Assembly: GCA_036971475.1 (NCBI GenBank)
Contig: JBAIZL010000216.1
Location: 257,501 to 321,500 of the forward strand
DNA from: Prosapia bicincta
Taxonomy: Eukaryota; Arthropoda; Insecta; Hemiptera; Cercopidae
DNA: 64,000 nucleotides
Reading direction: 5' to 3'
Translations under genes and position numbers: made by a program
Notes under the pieces: model-generated
What the model was told of the DNA's origin: nothing
Databases searched by the model: none
Seen by the model: only the letters and a program-made list of their open reading frames with translations
Shown: positions 12,111-24,902 of the stretch, piece by piece
How the letters are laid out: each line of letters begins with the position of its first letter
Position numbering within the stretch: position 1 is the stretch's first letter

Positions 12111-13647
12111 CACTGGTTATTGAAGATTTATAGAACAATCAAATCTATTGCCTATTATGTTATACGGCTTTACTCTCTCGCCATATTGTAAGACTTATTC
12201 CACTGGTGAAAATAGACGAAGAGTTGAAATAAAACAAATTCTCAAAATGCATCGATGATGCTTGTTGCTAACACTGACATTCTGATTCGAACTCGGCTAA
12301 ATTGAAAGCATGCTGAATAATTTTGTAAGTTAAATTTACAGAAGAGTTTTTCTGGGTTAAAACATTTAAAAGTGCCTCAAAACCTATTTTTTTAAATTTT
12401 GTGCGCGTGTTTGTGTGGGTTTCCGTATATGAGTAATTAGGCTATGCGTAGTGTGTACGTGTGTGGTTAAAGCATTTTTCAAACCTCATTTTCCTGTACT
12501 AAAATTTGAGCTTAGCTTATGAGTAAATCCCTTAAATAAATAAAGGCATATTTGAACTAACGTATTGTGAGTAAATCAACTCACAATCAATTGTTTACTT
12601 ACACAAACGCGTTTAATGTACAAAGTCTTATAGTTTGGTTATAGTTCAGGTTAATATAGTTATACTTGAGTATGGTGATGACTTCTTCATTAAAACGTGA
12701 TAAGAAAATACTTTGCACGATTGATTGCGAGTTGGTATTTGTTATTATTACTTAGAAATTTCCAGAATAAAAACACAATAAGTTTAACTTCTGCTGTAAG
12801 ATAAACAAAAGTTCGAAATAAATCTGCTACTAAATTTGAAATTAAAAAAAAATTTAAAAGTAAAATAATACGTCATGAAGGCTAAACAAATTTAGTTTTA
12901 TAAATGTTTAAGGAATTTAATTTGAATAAAAAGTTAATGAACAAATCCTTTCCTAAAATAATAATTAGGGAAAGTTTATACATTACAGTTTAGAATCTCG
13001 ATGTTAGTTTTTGCAAACGTTTTCAGTAACTCTCCAACTCAACTTCCTTAACTATTCTAAGCTGAAGCGGAAAAACATCCGTCGCATATTGTTAAATTTA
13101 TTCTCAAGTTTTGATTATATCGTCGGAATCCTAGAGTTTTAAACCTAAAGAATTACATTAACATTTAGAATTATCCGTGACAGGCGCTCTAGTTGAATAC
13201 AAATTTCGCAACTTCATCCAGGAGTTCATTCTTATTTTTTTTTTTTATAAAGTATGAGTTTACAAAAATTTAAAGAATTCATAAAAACAGTCAAAATATA
13301 AAAGTGTGTTTAATGAAATTACAGTTTTATGTTAAACCTTTTTGGTAAATGAAATTAATTACACCGTGTCGGCAATAATATCATCTTATTACTTTGCTTA
13401 ATTTGAAATAGAGTATATATATTTATAACATAAATCATAAATCATGTTTTACCTATCAAGATAAAAAGTAATTTTGTTGTCACAAAAAGTTAATTGTGTA
13501 TTTTGCTGTTTTTTCCAATTTTGCTGTTTTATATATTTTTTCCAATATAATTAAAAGCTTTAAAATACTATAGATTATACGAGTACTTAATTTTTTTGAG
13601 GTTAAATAAATGATTAAACATTAACTTTGATATAAAAATATTTCAAG
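12111..13647. other. AT-rich 3' flank of the cuticle gene
   Basis: No open frame or recognisable repeat. This separates the repeat A copy from the poly(A) signal of the cuticle gene. Confidence 0.5.
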
Positions 13648-13653
13648 TTTATT
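13648..13653 (-). terminator. Poly(A) signal of the cuticle protein gene
   Basis: AATAAA on the minus strand lies about 100 bp after the TAA stop codon at 13752-13754. This is a normal 3' UTR length for a cuticle gene. A second AATAAA-like signal is not obvious closer to the stop. Confidence 0.7.
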
Positions 13654-13751
13654 AAAAAATGAACAAACTAAAATATTTGGCTTGGAAATATAATACAAAA
13701 GAACCTATCTAAGGTTTTGAGCAGAGAGATCACCTATGGCTCCACGAGGGC

Positions 13752-14806
13752 TTAATGGTAACCGTGTCCATAAGCATATGCTGCTGGAGCGCCGTAACTG
13801 ACAGCTTTGACTGCGGGTGCTGCGTAAGCGAGAGGGGCAGCATACTTGGCGACTGGAGCAGCGTAGCTAGCATAGGCGGGAGCTGCAGCATAGGCGGGGG
13901 CGGCGTATTTGGCAACAGGTGCGTAGGCGGGGGCGGCGTACTTAGCAACAGGTGCGTAGGCAACTGGATGAGCTCCGGCTTCCTTGTGTACGACGGCGTT
14001 GAATCCATTGTGTGGGTCGGCGGTGTATTCTACGGTACGTTTGGAACCGTCGGGTTCAACAAGGCTGTAGCTCCCCTTGACCACGTCTCCGTCGCGGCTC
14101 TCGTGTTGGCTCTTCACGTCTCCGGTGTGGGCGTCTTGGATGTCGTAGGCGAAGCTGTATTGTGGGTGTGGGTCGTATTCATCGACGACGGCCTTTGCGG
14201 CGTATGCGGGGGCTGCGTGGTAGGCGGGAGCAGCATGGTATGCGGGGGCAGCGGCGTAGGCGACGGGAGCGGCGTATTTGGCGACGGGGGCGTATGCGGG
14301 AGCAGCGTACTTGGCAACACTGGCGTAGGCTGGGGCGGCGTATTTAGCTAGAGGTGCGGCATATGCGGGGGCGGCGTATGCAGGAGCAGCGTATGCAGGG
14401 GCAGCATAACCGTGGGCAGCATATGCGGGCGCGGCGTATCCTGTGGAGATCACTCCAGCCCTGGTCACTGCTACTAAAGCTGCTAAGACGAATAACTGAA
14501 ACATTGCGATTTGTAAAAGTTTAAATCCTTGTTAATTTATTCAATTCATCATCGTAGTATAATCAAAACAATTACAACAGTAAGTCTTACCCGAATAAAC
14601 CAGCCTAGAAATTCCACAAATATTACCAACATTTAAAGTTAAACTATTACAAACTATAACAAATTATTATTTTTTTTTAATGTTAAGAGATTTTTAGTTT
14701 GTAAAATACATTGAATTTCGTAAACTTGTACATATAGAGTATCAAACTTATTGCTTCTACATATCATAAATTTAATTTTAGTTTTGCTTACAAAGTATAT
14801 TTAACC

Positions 14807-14874
<68 letters not shown>

Positions 14875-15053
14875 CCATCATCGGGCATCACTGACGGGGG
14901 TTATAGTGGACAGTCTACTGCCGGTTAGTGATGCTCGACAATGGAGAAACTATCAATCTTTGAAAGTTGACTCGCATAAATACCAAGTAAGATTCTTGTC
15001 TAAGTACATATAGCGAAAGTGATAAGTGAATACAAGAAAACAGTGTTGCAATG

Positions 15054-15105
<52 letters not shown>

Positions 15106-15399
15106 GTATTACTTTTATATAAGAAATTAATTAGTTTTATCGTAAAATATAAATGCTTGTAAATATGTCATAGTCTTGTATTTATAAAGGTTTTAAAACG
15201 AACGCGATACAAGCTTAAAATGCATGAAATATAAACGCGGTCTAATAAAATTAACATATTGTGCGCAGTGCTAAAACCTTCAATAAATTTCTCCACATGC
15301 GTGACCTAAGCTTTCTCCCGATATTCACTGAATACTAACTAAAATAGCCGAGCACTGCACTAAAACGAAATATCCACAGGTACACACCTTGAAAGCCAT
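13752..15399 (-). CDS. RR-2 cuticular protein, two exons
   Basis: Structural protein of the exoskeleton that binds chitin in hard cuticle. Exon 1 (15388-15399) encodes only MAFK and ends AAG|GTGTGT. Exon 2 (13752-14495) begins after ATGTTTCAG, giving MAFK joined in phase 0 to [14 protein letters not shown], a signal peptide cleaved near residue 18. The 251-residue product has [12 protein letters not shown]-type repeats on both sides of an extended RR-2 chitin-binding domain at about residues 110-176. Its markers are [20 protein letters not shown], then [16 protein letters not shown], then [17 protein letters not shown] four-codon first exon splitting the signal peptide is characteristic of this family. 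The 892-bp intron holds two (TA)n tracts and a hairpin. The exon is GC-rich against AT-rich surroundings. An ATG inside the acceptor (14502-14504) would also give a signal peptide, but the splice form fits the family better. Confidence 0.95.
14811..15101 (-). repeat. TA-framed hairpin element in the cuticle gene intron
   Basis: Two pure (TA)n tracts (14811-14868 and 15055-15101) enclose ~185 bp. Inside are inverted arms TCGGGCATCACTGAC (14881-14895) and GTTAGTGATGCTCGA (14924-14938), 13 of 15 pairing. On the minus strand GTTTTCTTGT (15032-15041) lies 13 bases from the right TA tract. Three other TA-framed hairpins in the window carry the same motif beside one TA tract, so this is read as a member of the same family in reverse orientation. 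Confidence 0.6.
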
Positions 15400-15453
15400 G
15401 CTGATCCTACGATGTCCTGACTGCGAACTGTGCCTTCCATGAACCGCTCTTCA

Positions 15454-15463
15454 GTTTATATAC
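15454..15463 (-). promoter_or_regulatory. TATA box and initiator of the cuticle gene
   Basis: GTATATAAAC on the minus strand lies 55 bases upstream of the ATG. A CACAGTTC initiator-like sequence (A at 15429) is about 33 bases downstream of it, the usual spacing. This would give a ~30-base 5' leader before MAFK. Promoter function is inferred from sequence and position. Confidence 0.7.
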
Positions 15464-15972
15464 TATTTGAATCCCAACTTAACCCCCCACACTAAATATA
15501 CTCAAATTAAAAAACTGTTGCATCGAGACTATGGAAATAGTGGGGAAATTTCTGAATAGCAAGGCTACGCCGCTTAGAATCCACGCTTGTGTGATGTCCT
15601 TCCCTTTCACTCTGCGGCCGCCGGGGGCTCCGCCCCCTGACCCTGCCCCCACGCGGGTTGCAAAATATTTGGTCAAATTGTTATCTGTTCTCAGATAATT
15701 GCAGCGCTATCCGTCCTGGTTTAAGCGTGCCAGATACAGCTTCTGAATCGATCTGGGTGCGATAATCGATTGTTGTCGATGTGACGCTGTCCCACCGTTG
15801 CGCCAACTTAAAACGCTATTGTGTTCCGCAACGGGAAGAAAGATTTTATCTTTAATAGCATAAACACATGTTTACAAAACTATCCTGCCGGGCTAAAGAA
15901 TGTTTGTTTAAAATAAGCTTTAAAATCTTTAATATTACTAGAGTTGGAATAACTTTACGCAAAAAAACAAGC
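15464..15972. other. GC-richer upstream region with strong hairpin
   Basis: GGGGGC TCC GCCCCC at 15623-15637 can form a six-pair hairpin inside a GC-rich block (15610-15662) that contrasts with the AT-rich surroundings. An open frame on the minus strand (15479-15676) crosses it but shows no domain. The block may be part of an unrecognised inserted element just upstream of the cuticle promoter, or a regulatory region. Confidence 0.4.
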
Positions 15973-16413
15973 CAAATAAACAAAAATTTTGTAACGTCAA
16001 TTCCTACTTAGGTCAAAAAACAGAAAATTTTATTTTAGTTACTTTTTATTGAGTAATTTCAGTTAATATAAATACAGTAACATAACCTATCCGTAACACA
16101 TAACCTATAACATAAAATCAGCTGTTTTATGAAATCATGTTTTCACTTATTTTTAGTCAAATGTGACGAAATAACTATATTGCACTCCTTGCCGTTTTTT
16201 TAAACGTTTTTCTTCTATATAAAGTAAAATTTATTTATCAAATTTAGTATTGAATTGGTATTTGAAAAAAACTTTTTTTTTAAATAATTGTCATCTTCTT
16301 CGAGTTACAAAAAAAATATATTTGAACTTGATGGAATGAATAAAATGGAATTTTATTAACGATTAAACATTGGAACAAGATATAAATGAGGATAGTGGGA
16401 ACTAACAGAAGAA
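15973..16413 (-). repeat. Interspersed repeat A, copy 2 (near full length)
   Basis: Runs from AAATAAACAAAAAT through AATTCCTACTTAGGTCAA, ATAAAATCAGCTGTTTTATG and TTTATTAACGATTAAACATT to AGTGGGAACTAACAGAAG. Same order of landmarks as the other copies, reversed relative to copy 1. No open frame, no clear terminal inverted repeat. Confidence 0.8.
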
Positions 16414-16430
16414 TTAAGTAAAACTAAGAG

Positions 16431-16668
16431 AGTCCTCATCTTATTACGCCAGCACATGGGTTTAAATCATTATTAGTCCAATCATTGTTTTTCAAGGCAA
16501 TAGGTACAAGGTTTACGAACGTTAGGTTTCAAACAAAGGTCGGAACAGTAGAGAAATTCTAACCTCTGACCTCTGAAAATATGTTATTTTATTGCCTTGT
16601 GAAGAATGATTGGGTCTTGCACAATCATGATTGAAACCGGTGGCATGATAATAAAGAAGATGAGAGGT
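16431..16668. repeat. Foldback repeat with ~70-bp imperfect arms
   Basis: Left arm about 16431-16503 (with AAATCATTATTAGTCCAATC and TTTTCAAGGCAATAGG) and right arm about 16590-16668 (TTATTGCCTTGTGAAGAATG, ATCATGATTGAAACC, AATAAAGAAGATGAG) are imperfect reverse complements around an ~85-bp centre. The right arm is followed by TTTTTCTTGTG. Probably a non-autonomous foldback element. Confidence 0.65.
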
Positions 16669-17033
16669 TTTTCTTGTGTTTTTGTTAAAAGCAATAACAT
16701 TTGTAGAATGTGTCTTACAGTAATTTCTAAGGTTAGGATGTCCTAAATGAAACTCTAAACCAAATACTCCCTTACAACGTATGTAAATAATTACTGGTTA
16801 ATCATACAAGAGTTGAACTCAGTGATCTTTTTCAGGCATTTAAATTATAACAATTTAAATATTTTATAATAATTAACAATAAAAGTCTGTTTTTGAGGTT
16901 AGATTCTCGTTTAAAATTTAGATTGTTAATAATTTTAGAGTATTTATATTTTGTTTGTAATTAAATACCTGAAGGTGGTCGCTTAGTTTTTAACCCCTGT
17001 ATGATTGAAACATTGTAATTAGACATACTTACA
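16669..17033. other. AT-rich spacer, no gene seen
   Basis: Nothing recognisable apart from a lone TGATTGAAACATTG near 17003 resembling the foldback arms. Confidence 0.5.
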
Positions 17034-17075
17034 TCTATACTATTATATAAAAACCTAATGGTGTGTATGTGTGTA

Positions 17076-17131
<56 letters not shown>

Positions 17132-17589
17132 TTACTCAATCACGTAAAAACTTTTGAACCCATTGAGCTGAAATTTTACATGGACATTCTTATAGTCCCT
17201 GGTTAACACCTAGGCTGATTTGTATTTAGAAATTTCGTCAGGTCACCGCTTTACTGGCCTTAAAAACTCCCTTAATAATCTCTTATCTATACTCCAGTAT
17301 ATACTTGACTCGGCTTAGTCAGCTGATAATCACATGTAAAAGTCACTGTAAACAGATGTTAGAATTGTTTGTTCTTATTCATTTTTCGAGGCTAGTTATA
17401 CAAATGTCATGGTACAAGTATAAGCTTTTCCTTCTCTTGGTTTGCCAAGACAATATTCTAATGTAAGTTTATAAAGTATAGTTTGATATATTTATTTGGA
17501 TTTAATTTCAGTCAATTAAATTCAACTCAAATACAAATACAAACGAAACCAATACAAATATTTGTTAACCCCGTACGTAGGACGGGTAG
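17034..17589 (+). mobile_element. Non-autonomous Helitron with internal (TG)n
   Basis: The left end TCTATACTATTATATAAA agrees with a common insect Helitron 5' end and is preceded by A. The right end has a small hairpin, CCCGT and ACGGG (17570-17586), followed by TAG and then T, close to the usual CTAG|T. Insertion between A and T without duplication fits Helitrons. An early (TG)n expansion lies at 17080-17128, then ACTCAATCACGTAAAAAC and TGAGCTGAAATTTTACATGG, motifs I know from this widespread arthropod repeat. No Rep/helicase frame is present, so it depends on other copies for movement. Confidence 0.65.
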
Positions 17590-18287
17590 TCTGTCAATAA
17601 ATATTTAGTATTGCGTTTCCTTATTTTAACCTCATGAGAAATTTCAACTTGAGATTTGTTTTTAAATTTAAATAAAGTTAGTTGTTTAAATAAAAAGTTA
17701 TTTTTATAAAATCTATATTTACCTAAAATCTATGTACTGTGTCTATTTACTATATATTCTGTAAGTCTTACGTCTGTGATCTCCAAATTAGATAACTTAT
17801 AGTTCTACCACTTATCAAGATACTTGTTGATGCAGTACAGTTTTTAGAGGCTACCATTAAAACTATACACGTTATTAATCGACCCTTGGGTTGTGCCATT
17901 AAAATACCAGTATTGTCTATATTTACAAGTTCAAATTAGCTTATAATCATAGAATTTTATATAAGTGGAGCATTTTGTATATAAAATTATAGAATTTAGT
18001 CTATTTATGTTTTTGTTATTGTGTATTATTGCCGTTCTCCAAAGTTTTGCTGCTTTATTAGTTTAGTTTATTTATTCCTTTAATTTTAATGTATTACTTA
18101 TTTTTTGCCTATTTAGTTAACGTGATGTATTTCTAGTCAATAAATGAACTACTTGAAGACGCTTTTTATATAAACTTTAAAACTTAAGTTTTTGTGATAA
18201 AAATCCTGTAAGGTGATAGTACATGTACAGATTTGTTTTGATATCTATGGTTTTCTCATATCTTTCACAAATTTACTTCGTTTTTCT
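17590..18287. other. AT-rich spacer, no gene seen
   Basis: No open frame or repeat of note. Confidence 0.5.
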
Positions 18288-18416
18288 TATAACTGTTACA
18301 TGTTTTATTTATAACTGTTACATGTTTTATTTATAACTGTTACAAGTTTTATTTATAACTGTTACAAGTTTTATTTATAACTGTTACAAGTTTTATTTAT
18401 AACTGTTATATGTTTG
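18288..18416. repeat. 22-bp tandem repeat, about six copies
   Basis: Unit TATAACTGTTACA(T/A)G followed by TTTTATT, repeated nearly perfectly six times. Unrelated in sequence to the 22-bp array at 3781-4474. Confidence 0.95.
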
Positions 18417-19427
18417 AGGTAGTTTATTACTCAATTTAAGTTGATAAATTTAATTATACAAATCGAAAGTATAGAAAAGTTTACCATACTGACGTCTTGT
18501 GCATACTAACATACAAGTGCTCTAACGAAAAGTACAATATAAAACAATTTACTTCAAAAATTAAAATAAATGTTTATGCTAGTAAATATTCTTAGTCTTG
18601 TAAAGCAAAATATTTTAATTAAATTCAATGAATAGTTATATATTGTCTTGTACTTTTCAACAGCGCCCTGACCAAATAAATTAAACTGTTTTATCGAATC
18701 TAAATTAATAAAGTACATACAGTAATAACATTGGTTGTAGATATTGGTTTTTCGTATCGAACTACTCTGTAAAGAGTTTCGGTTATACGTGTGACGTCAT
18801 CGACTGGTTTATTTTAACAATTAAACTAAAAGTTTTAACTTGAAACTGAGTTTGTTCCACCCATAACATAAGATACTGGTGAACTGATGCTCAGCGACCT
18901 GACTAAATATTACTAGGTTTGACCTAGATTTTATTCTTTTGTGAATTGATTACACAAATGTTTCTTTGGTGAACCATTACTAATACGATGATGTTATGTT
19001 TTCAATGAATTATTAATGAGTGCGCTCTTCTTGCTAACCTTTATAGAAATATACGTTAACAAGAAAGGCTCAGAGAGTGTAGATTTATTTTTGCCCCATT
19101 TTGATAACACAGTAGTTCCACTTTTATGGTTCTCGGTTTTTATACCTCGGCGCGCCAAACGCTCCAAGAATGTTAAGAGGGTCAAGAGTACTGGATTTCT
19201 TTCAGCACTTGAACGTTTTATGATCTGGCGCGTTCACTTAATGGCGTGGGTTACGTCCGAAAACACTGGTTTTCAAATGCACTCAATTCTACCAGCTTTA
19301 TCGCTTTTATGATGGATTTGTTTTCCAAAACATCATTTCGAGACACTTTGTAAGCTAGACTGATGCTACCCATGGTTTGTGTGTTTTAATGTAGGTTTCT
19401 ATAAATGCTAGAAATTGTGTTTTTTTA
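18417..19427. other. AT-rich spacer, open frames not supported
   Basis: A 98-codon plus frame (19016-19312) and a 63-codon minus frame (18994-19185) overlap and show no recognised domain. Confidence 0.45.
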
Positions 19428-19835
19428 AATTTCTATTAGTTCACACTCTCCCTGTATATTATATCTTGTTCAAATTTTTAATCGTTAATAAAATAATGTT
19501 TATTCATTCCCTCAAGTTTAAATATATATTTTTAAATTTGAAGTGGACGACACTTTATGGTAATACAGTGGTTTTCAAATATTAATTCATTAACTAAATT
19601 TAATGAATATCTTCAGTTTTACATGGGTGAAAAATTTTACACAAAAGGGGCATAGTATGTAATATAGTTATTTCGACTAATTTGGCTTACAAGAAGTGAT
19701 AACGTATGATTTCATAGAGCAGCCGATTTAATGTTATAGGTTATGTAGTATAACAGCTATTTTAACCTATAGGTTATGTTACTTTATTTATATAAAGTAA
19801 AGTCCATAGCGAGTAACTTTATAATGCTTAAATTT
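19428..19835 (+). repeat. Interspersed repeat A, copy 3
   Basis: From ATTAGTTCACACTCTCC through TTTTTAATCGTTAATAAAAT, GGTGAAAAATTTTACAC, ATGTAATATAGTTATTTC and AATGTTATAGGTTATGTAG to the AGTAACTTT region. The far right end is missing. It faces a truncated, opposite copy about 200 bp to the right. Confidence 0.8.
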
Positions 19836-20029
19836 TTCAAAGAATTTTAAAGTTAATATATTGTGCTCCGTATCCTCTTACCCAAGCTGATAGCACGCTG
19901 TTAATGTATTAATTATAGTTTAAATATACCTTGATTGTAAACTGCATTATCGATAGTGAGTTACGATAATTTGATACGCGTCAGTCGAATATACATTGAA
20001 CGATTAGCGAAAACACATATAAAGTAACA
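19836..20029. other. Short spacer between opposed repeat A copies
   Basis: About 195 bp of unrelated sequence. The two flanking repeat A copies are in opposite orientation and could pair. Confidence 0.4.
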
Positions 20030-20190
20030 TAAACAAAAATGTTTTTACAGTTAATTCCTACTTTGGTCAACAATGTAAAATTGTGTTTGCTACTTTTTAT
20101 TAAATAATTACAATTAATATTAATAAAGTCACATAACCTGTGCGTTAAAACAGCTGTTCTCTATTACATAACCTACTTTTTTCGAAAATA
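20030..20190 (-). repeat. Interspersed repeat A, copy 4 (truncated)
   Basis: Starts ATAAACAAAAATGTTTTTAC, then AGTTAATTCCTACTTTGGTC, TACTTTTTATTAAATAATTA and GCGTTAAAACAGCTGTTC, then stops. Only the first third of the unit is present. Confidence 0.75.
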
Positions 20191-22420
<2,230 letters not shown>

Positions 22421-22639
22421 ATGCGCACGCACGCACATATTCGTAGCAACAAATAAATACAGTAGAACTAAAAATATAACATTTACAATTAGAAGCTGCT
22501 ACATTTTACTTTCTCGTACCGGGGGGGGGGGGACAAATGTTTGTACCAGAGAAAGCTCCACAATGAGGTATCACACCGTTATAAATCATTCTCTGTTTTC
22601 TACAAATCTCCTTTGGGCGAGTTCACAACAGTAAGAATA

Positions 22640-22830
22640 ATCTGCCTGCCAGAAAGTAAAGCCGGCTAGGCTGGGAGCATTAGCAAGGCGCAGGCCAGAT
22701 GTGAGCACTTTGTTATGCTAATTGCATAAATAGATTTATGAAGTGCATCTCGTTAGCCTGGAGCATGGGGCTTAACTTTGTCGCTACAGTAATCACTAAG
22801 TGGCAGGTAATTCATGTTTTACAATACTAA
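22640..22830. promoter_or_regulatory. Possible noncoding regulatory block with POU-type palindrome
   Basis: A GC-richer block contains the perfect palindrome TTATGC TAATT GCATAA (22713-22729). This combines two octamer-like half sites around a homeodomain-type TAATT core. No gene is recognised within several kilobases, so regulation of a distant gene is speculation. It may equally be a chance palindrome. Confidence 0.25.
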
Positions 22831-22894
22831 AATCACGAAAAGAACCTACTTCTATGTATAGTTTGTGTTCGAAAAATAATTGAGAAGAATATAA

Positions 22895-23065
22895 CATCAA
22901 ATTACAAGCAATAATTTATTTCTTCAAAAGCGTTTCGATAACGACATTACCATCATCAGTGAGTTACATAGGTGCTAAACTATAACTTTGTAGTTACACT
23001 GATTGGTGATGATGAATTTGTCATTAAAACTTTTAAGAAAATAAATTATTGATTTTGAGTCGGTA
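22895..23065. repeat. Foldback repeat with divergent CTGATGATG...GAAAC-type arms
   Basis: Left arm (about 22900-22975), read on the minus strand, gives CACTGATGATGGTAATG, then TTATCGAAACGCTTTTGAAG, then AAATAAATTATTGC. The right arm (22992-23062), on the plus strand, gives CACTGATTGGTGATGATG, TCATTAAAACTTTTAAG and AAAATAAATTATTG. Arms point outward from a centre containing CTAAACTATAACTTTG, a string also found in the centre of the foldback at 56935-57115. A shared family is therefore likely. Confidence 0.7.
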
Positions 23066-24215
23066 GTCATACCAAGAAGCGCATGGTTTTAAAAAACTAC
23101 AAATTTTTAGTTAAAATAAAAATTATTCCTGTTGTTAATATATTAGTCATGTGTCTTAGGTCGACACCTTAGGATATTGTGGTCATAAGCATGGGTTTAC
23201 TTGTTACACCCCGCTTCAGCCCTAGCAATAGTGAACGAGAAGAAGACTAACAATGGGCTTCAAAGCTTCTCTGGGAGTATTGGTTAGCAGGTGTCTCCTC
23301 AAAGGCCTGCAGGAGGTTCCTGCTCACTACATTCCCCATTAGAGATAAGGAAAGGGGCGTGGGCTAAGGGGAAGGCTTAAAACTTCCTTGTAGGATAATA
23401 AGCTATGCGTGTACAGGATCTCTTCAATGGAGTATGAATAGGTGTTTAGTATCCACTGCCGGGTAGTATTTCTAACAATGCCACACGCCGACTCCAGAAT
23501 GTAACTCTAACATCACTAAACTAAATTAAATATTGCTTATAATAGACATTTCTAAAAAAACCTAGAGATATTCTATAAATCATAAAATAAGAATATTCAC
23601 AAGTAACGGTGTTGTACTAACGGTAAAACCATCTGTGTGTGGTAGTTCTTTGTTCATCTGTGAATAGATTAACAATTTAATAAATCTTTCATGAGACTTC
23701 TCAAAAACATATAGCTACAGTAAATAATAAAACAAGAAACATCACTAGCAACGATATAAGCTTGGTTTCTAGTGTGATAGTACAGAACCATCTGCGTGTG
23801 GTAGTTGTTCGTATCTAATCTGTGAGCACATTAACAGGTTTAATTTCGTGGTTATCGTGTCGCCGGCGCTGTTTTCCAGTTACATAATGTCACGTAAAAA
23901 CTAGTTTCAAATCGCATAGCCTTAAAACTTATGGGTTCGTAGTGCTGTTACAATGCAGCTTGAAAGCGGTTTGCACTTTACCCAGTACTGATACATAACT
24001 TAATGCCTTGTTACACGCTTTCAGTGACGTTCCCGTTTGTTCGTTGTCTTGCGGCTCTCGCAGAATATTTCTCCAATATTATAACAACTGACATTGAAAA
24101 CCTAATAACATCATATTACAAAATTATTTTTATTACTGTCATTTTGAAACTTTATGTGAAATTTACTATTTAAAAACCAGAAAGTACAGATTGTTTGTCA
24201 CATTTTAAACAAACA
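23066..24215. other. Spacer with a diverged tandem duplication
   Basis: About 23602-23690 and 23772-23850 share ACCATCTG(T/C)GTGTGGTAGTT and a following ATCTGTGA...ATTAACA, so they are diverged direct repeats ~170 bp apart. 23190-23520 is GC-richer with no recognised content. No gene supported. Confidence 0.45.
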
Positions 24216-24671
24216 AGCAATATAAACAAAAACGTTTCAAAGTTAATTCCTACTTAAATCAACAAAGAAAACCCTTATTTTAATTATTTGTTATTAAATA
24301 TATAGCTTTAATATTAATAAAGTAACAGAACATATGCGTTAAAACTTAACCTATAACATAAAATCAGCTGTTTTATGGAATAAAATGTTATCACTTATTT
24401 TGCACCACATGTAATGAAATAACTATATTCCATACATTGCCCCTATGTGAAACGTTCACCCACTTGAAACCAAAATTATGTCGTTAATTAATTTAATTAA
24501 ATAGTTAATATTTGAAGAAACTGTATTAACATCAAGTTTCATCCATTACAAGCTATAAAATAATTAATATATTTGAACTCGAGTAAATGAATAAAAAGCA
24601 TTATATTAACGATTGATATTTTAAACGATATATATGTATATCGTATGTATATCGTTTTAAATTTATTTGTA

Positions 24672-24729
<58 letters not shown>

Positions 24730-24831
24730 CAGTATGTTTTCTTGTGTATTAATAAAGAACAAAAGTCTAAATACAAATACAAGAATTATAATTAAATTTA
24801 CAATTCAATTATAATACTTGTAACTTTTGTT

Positions 24832-24902
<71 letters not shown>

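Noticed and set aside
13755..14351. 198-codon plus-strand frame opposite the cuticle gene
   Set aside because: Antisense shadow of the GC-rich, repeat-rich exon of the cuticle gene, which has a complete family signature on the other strand.
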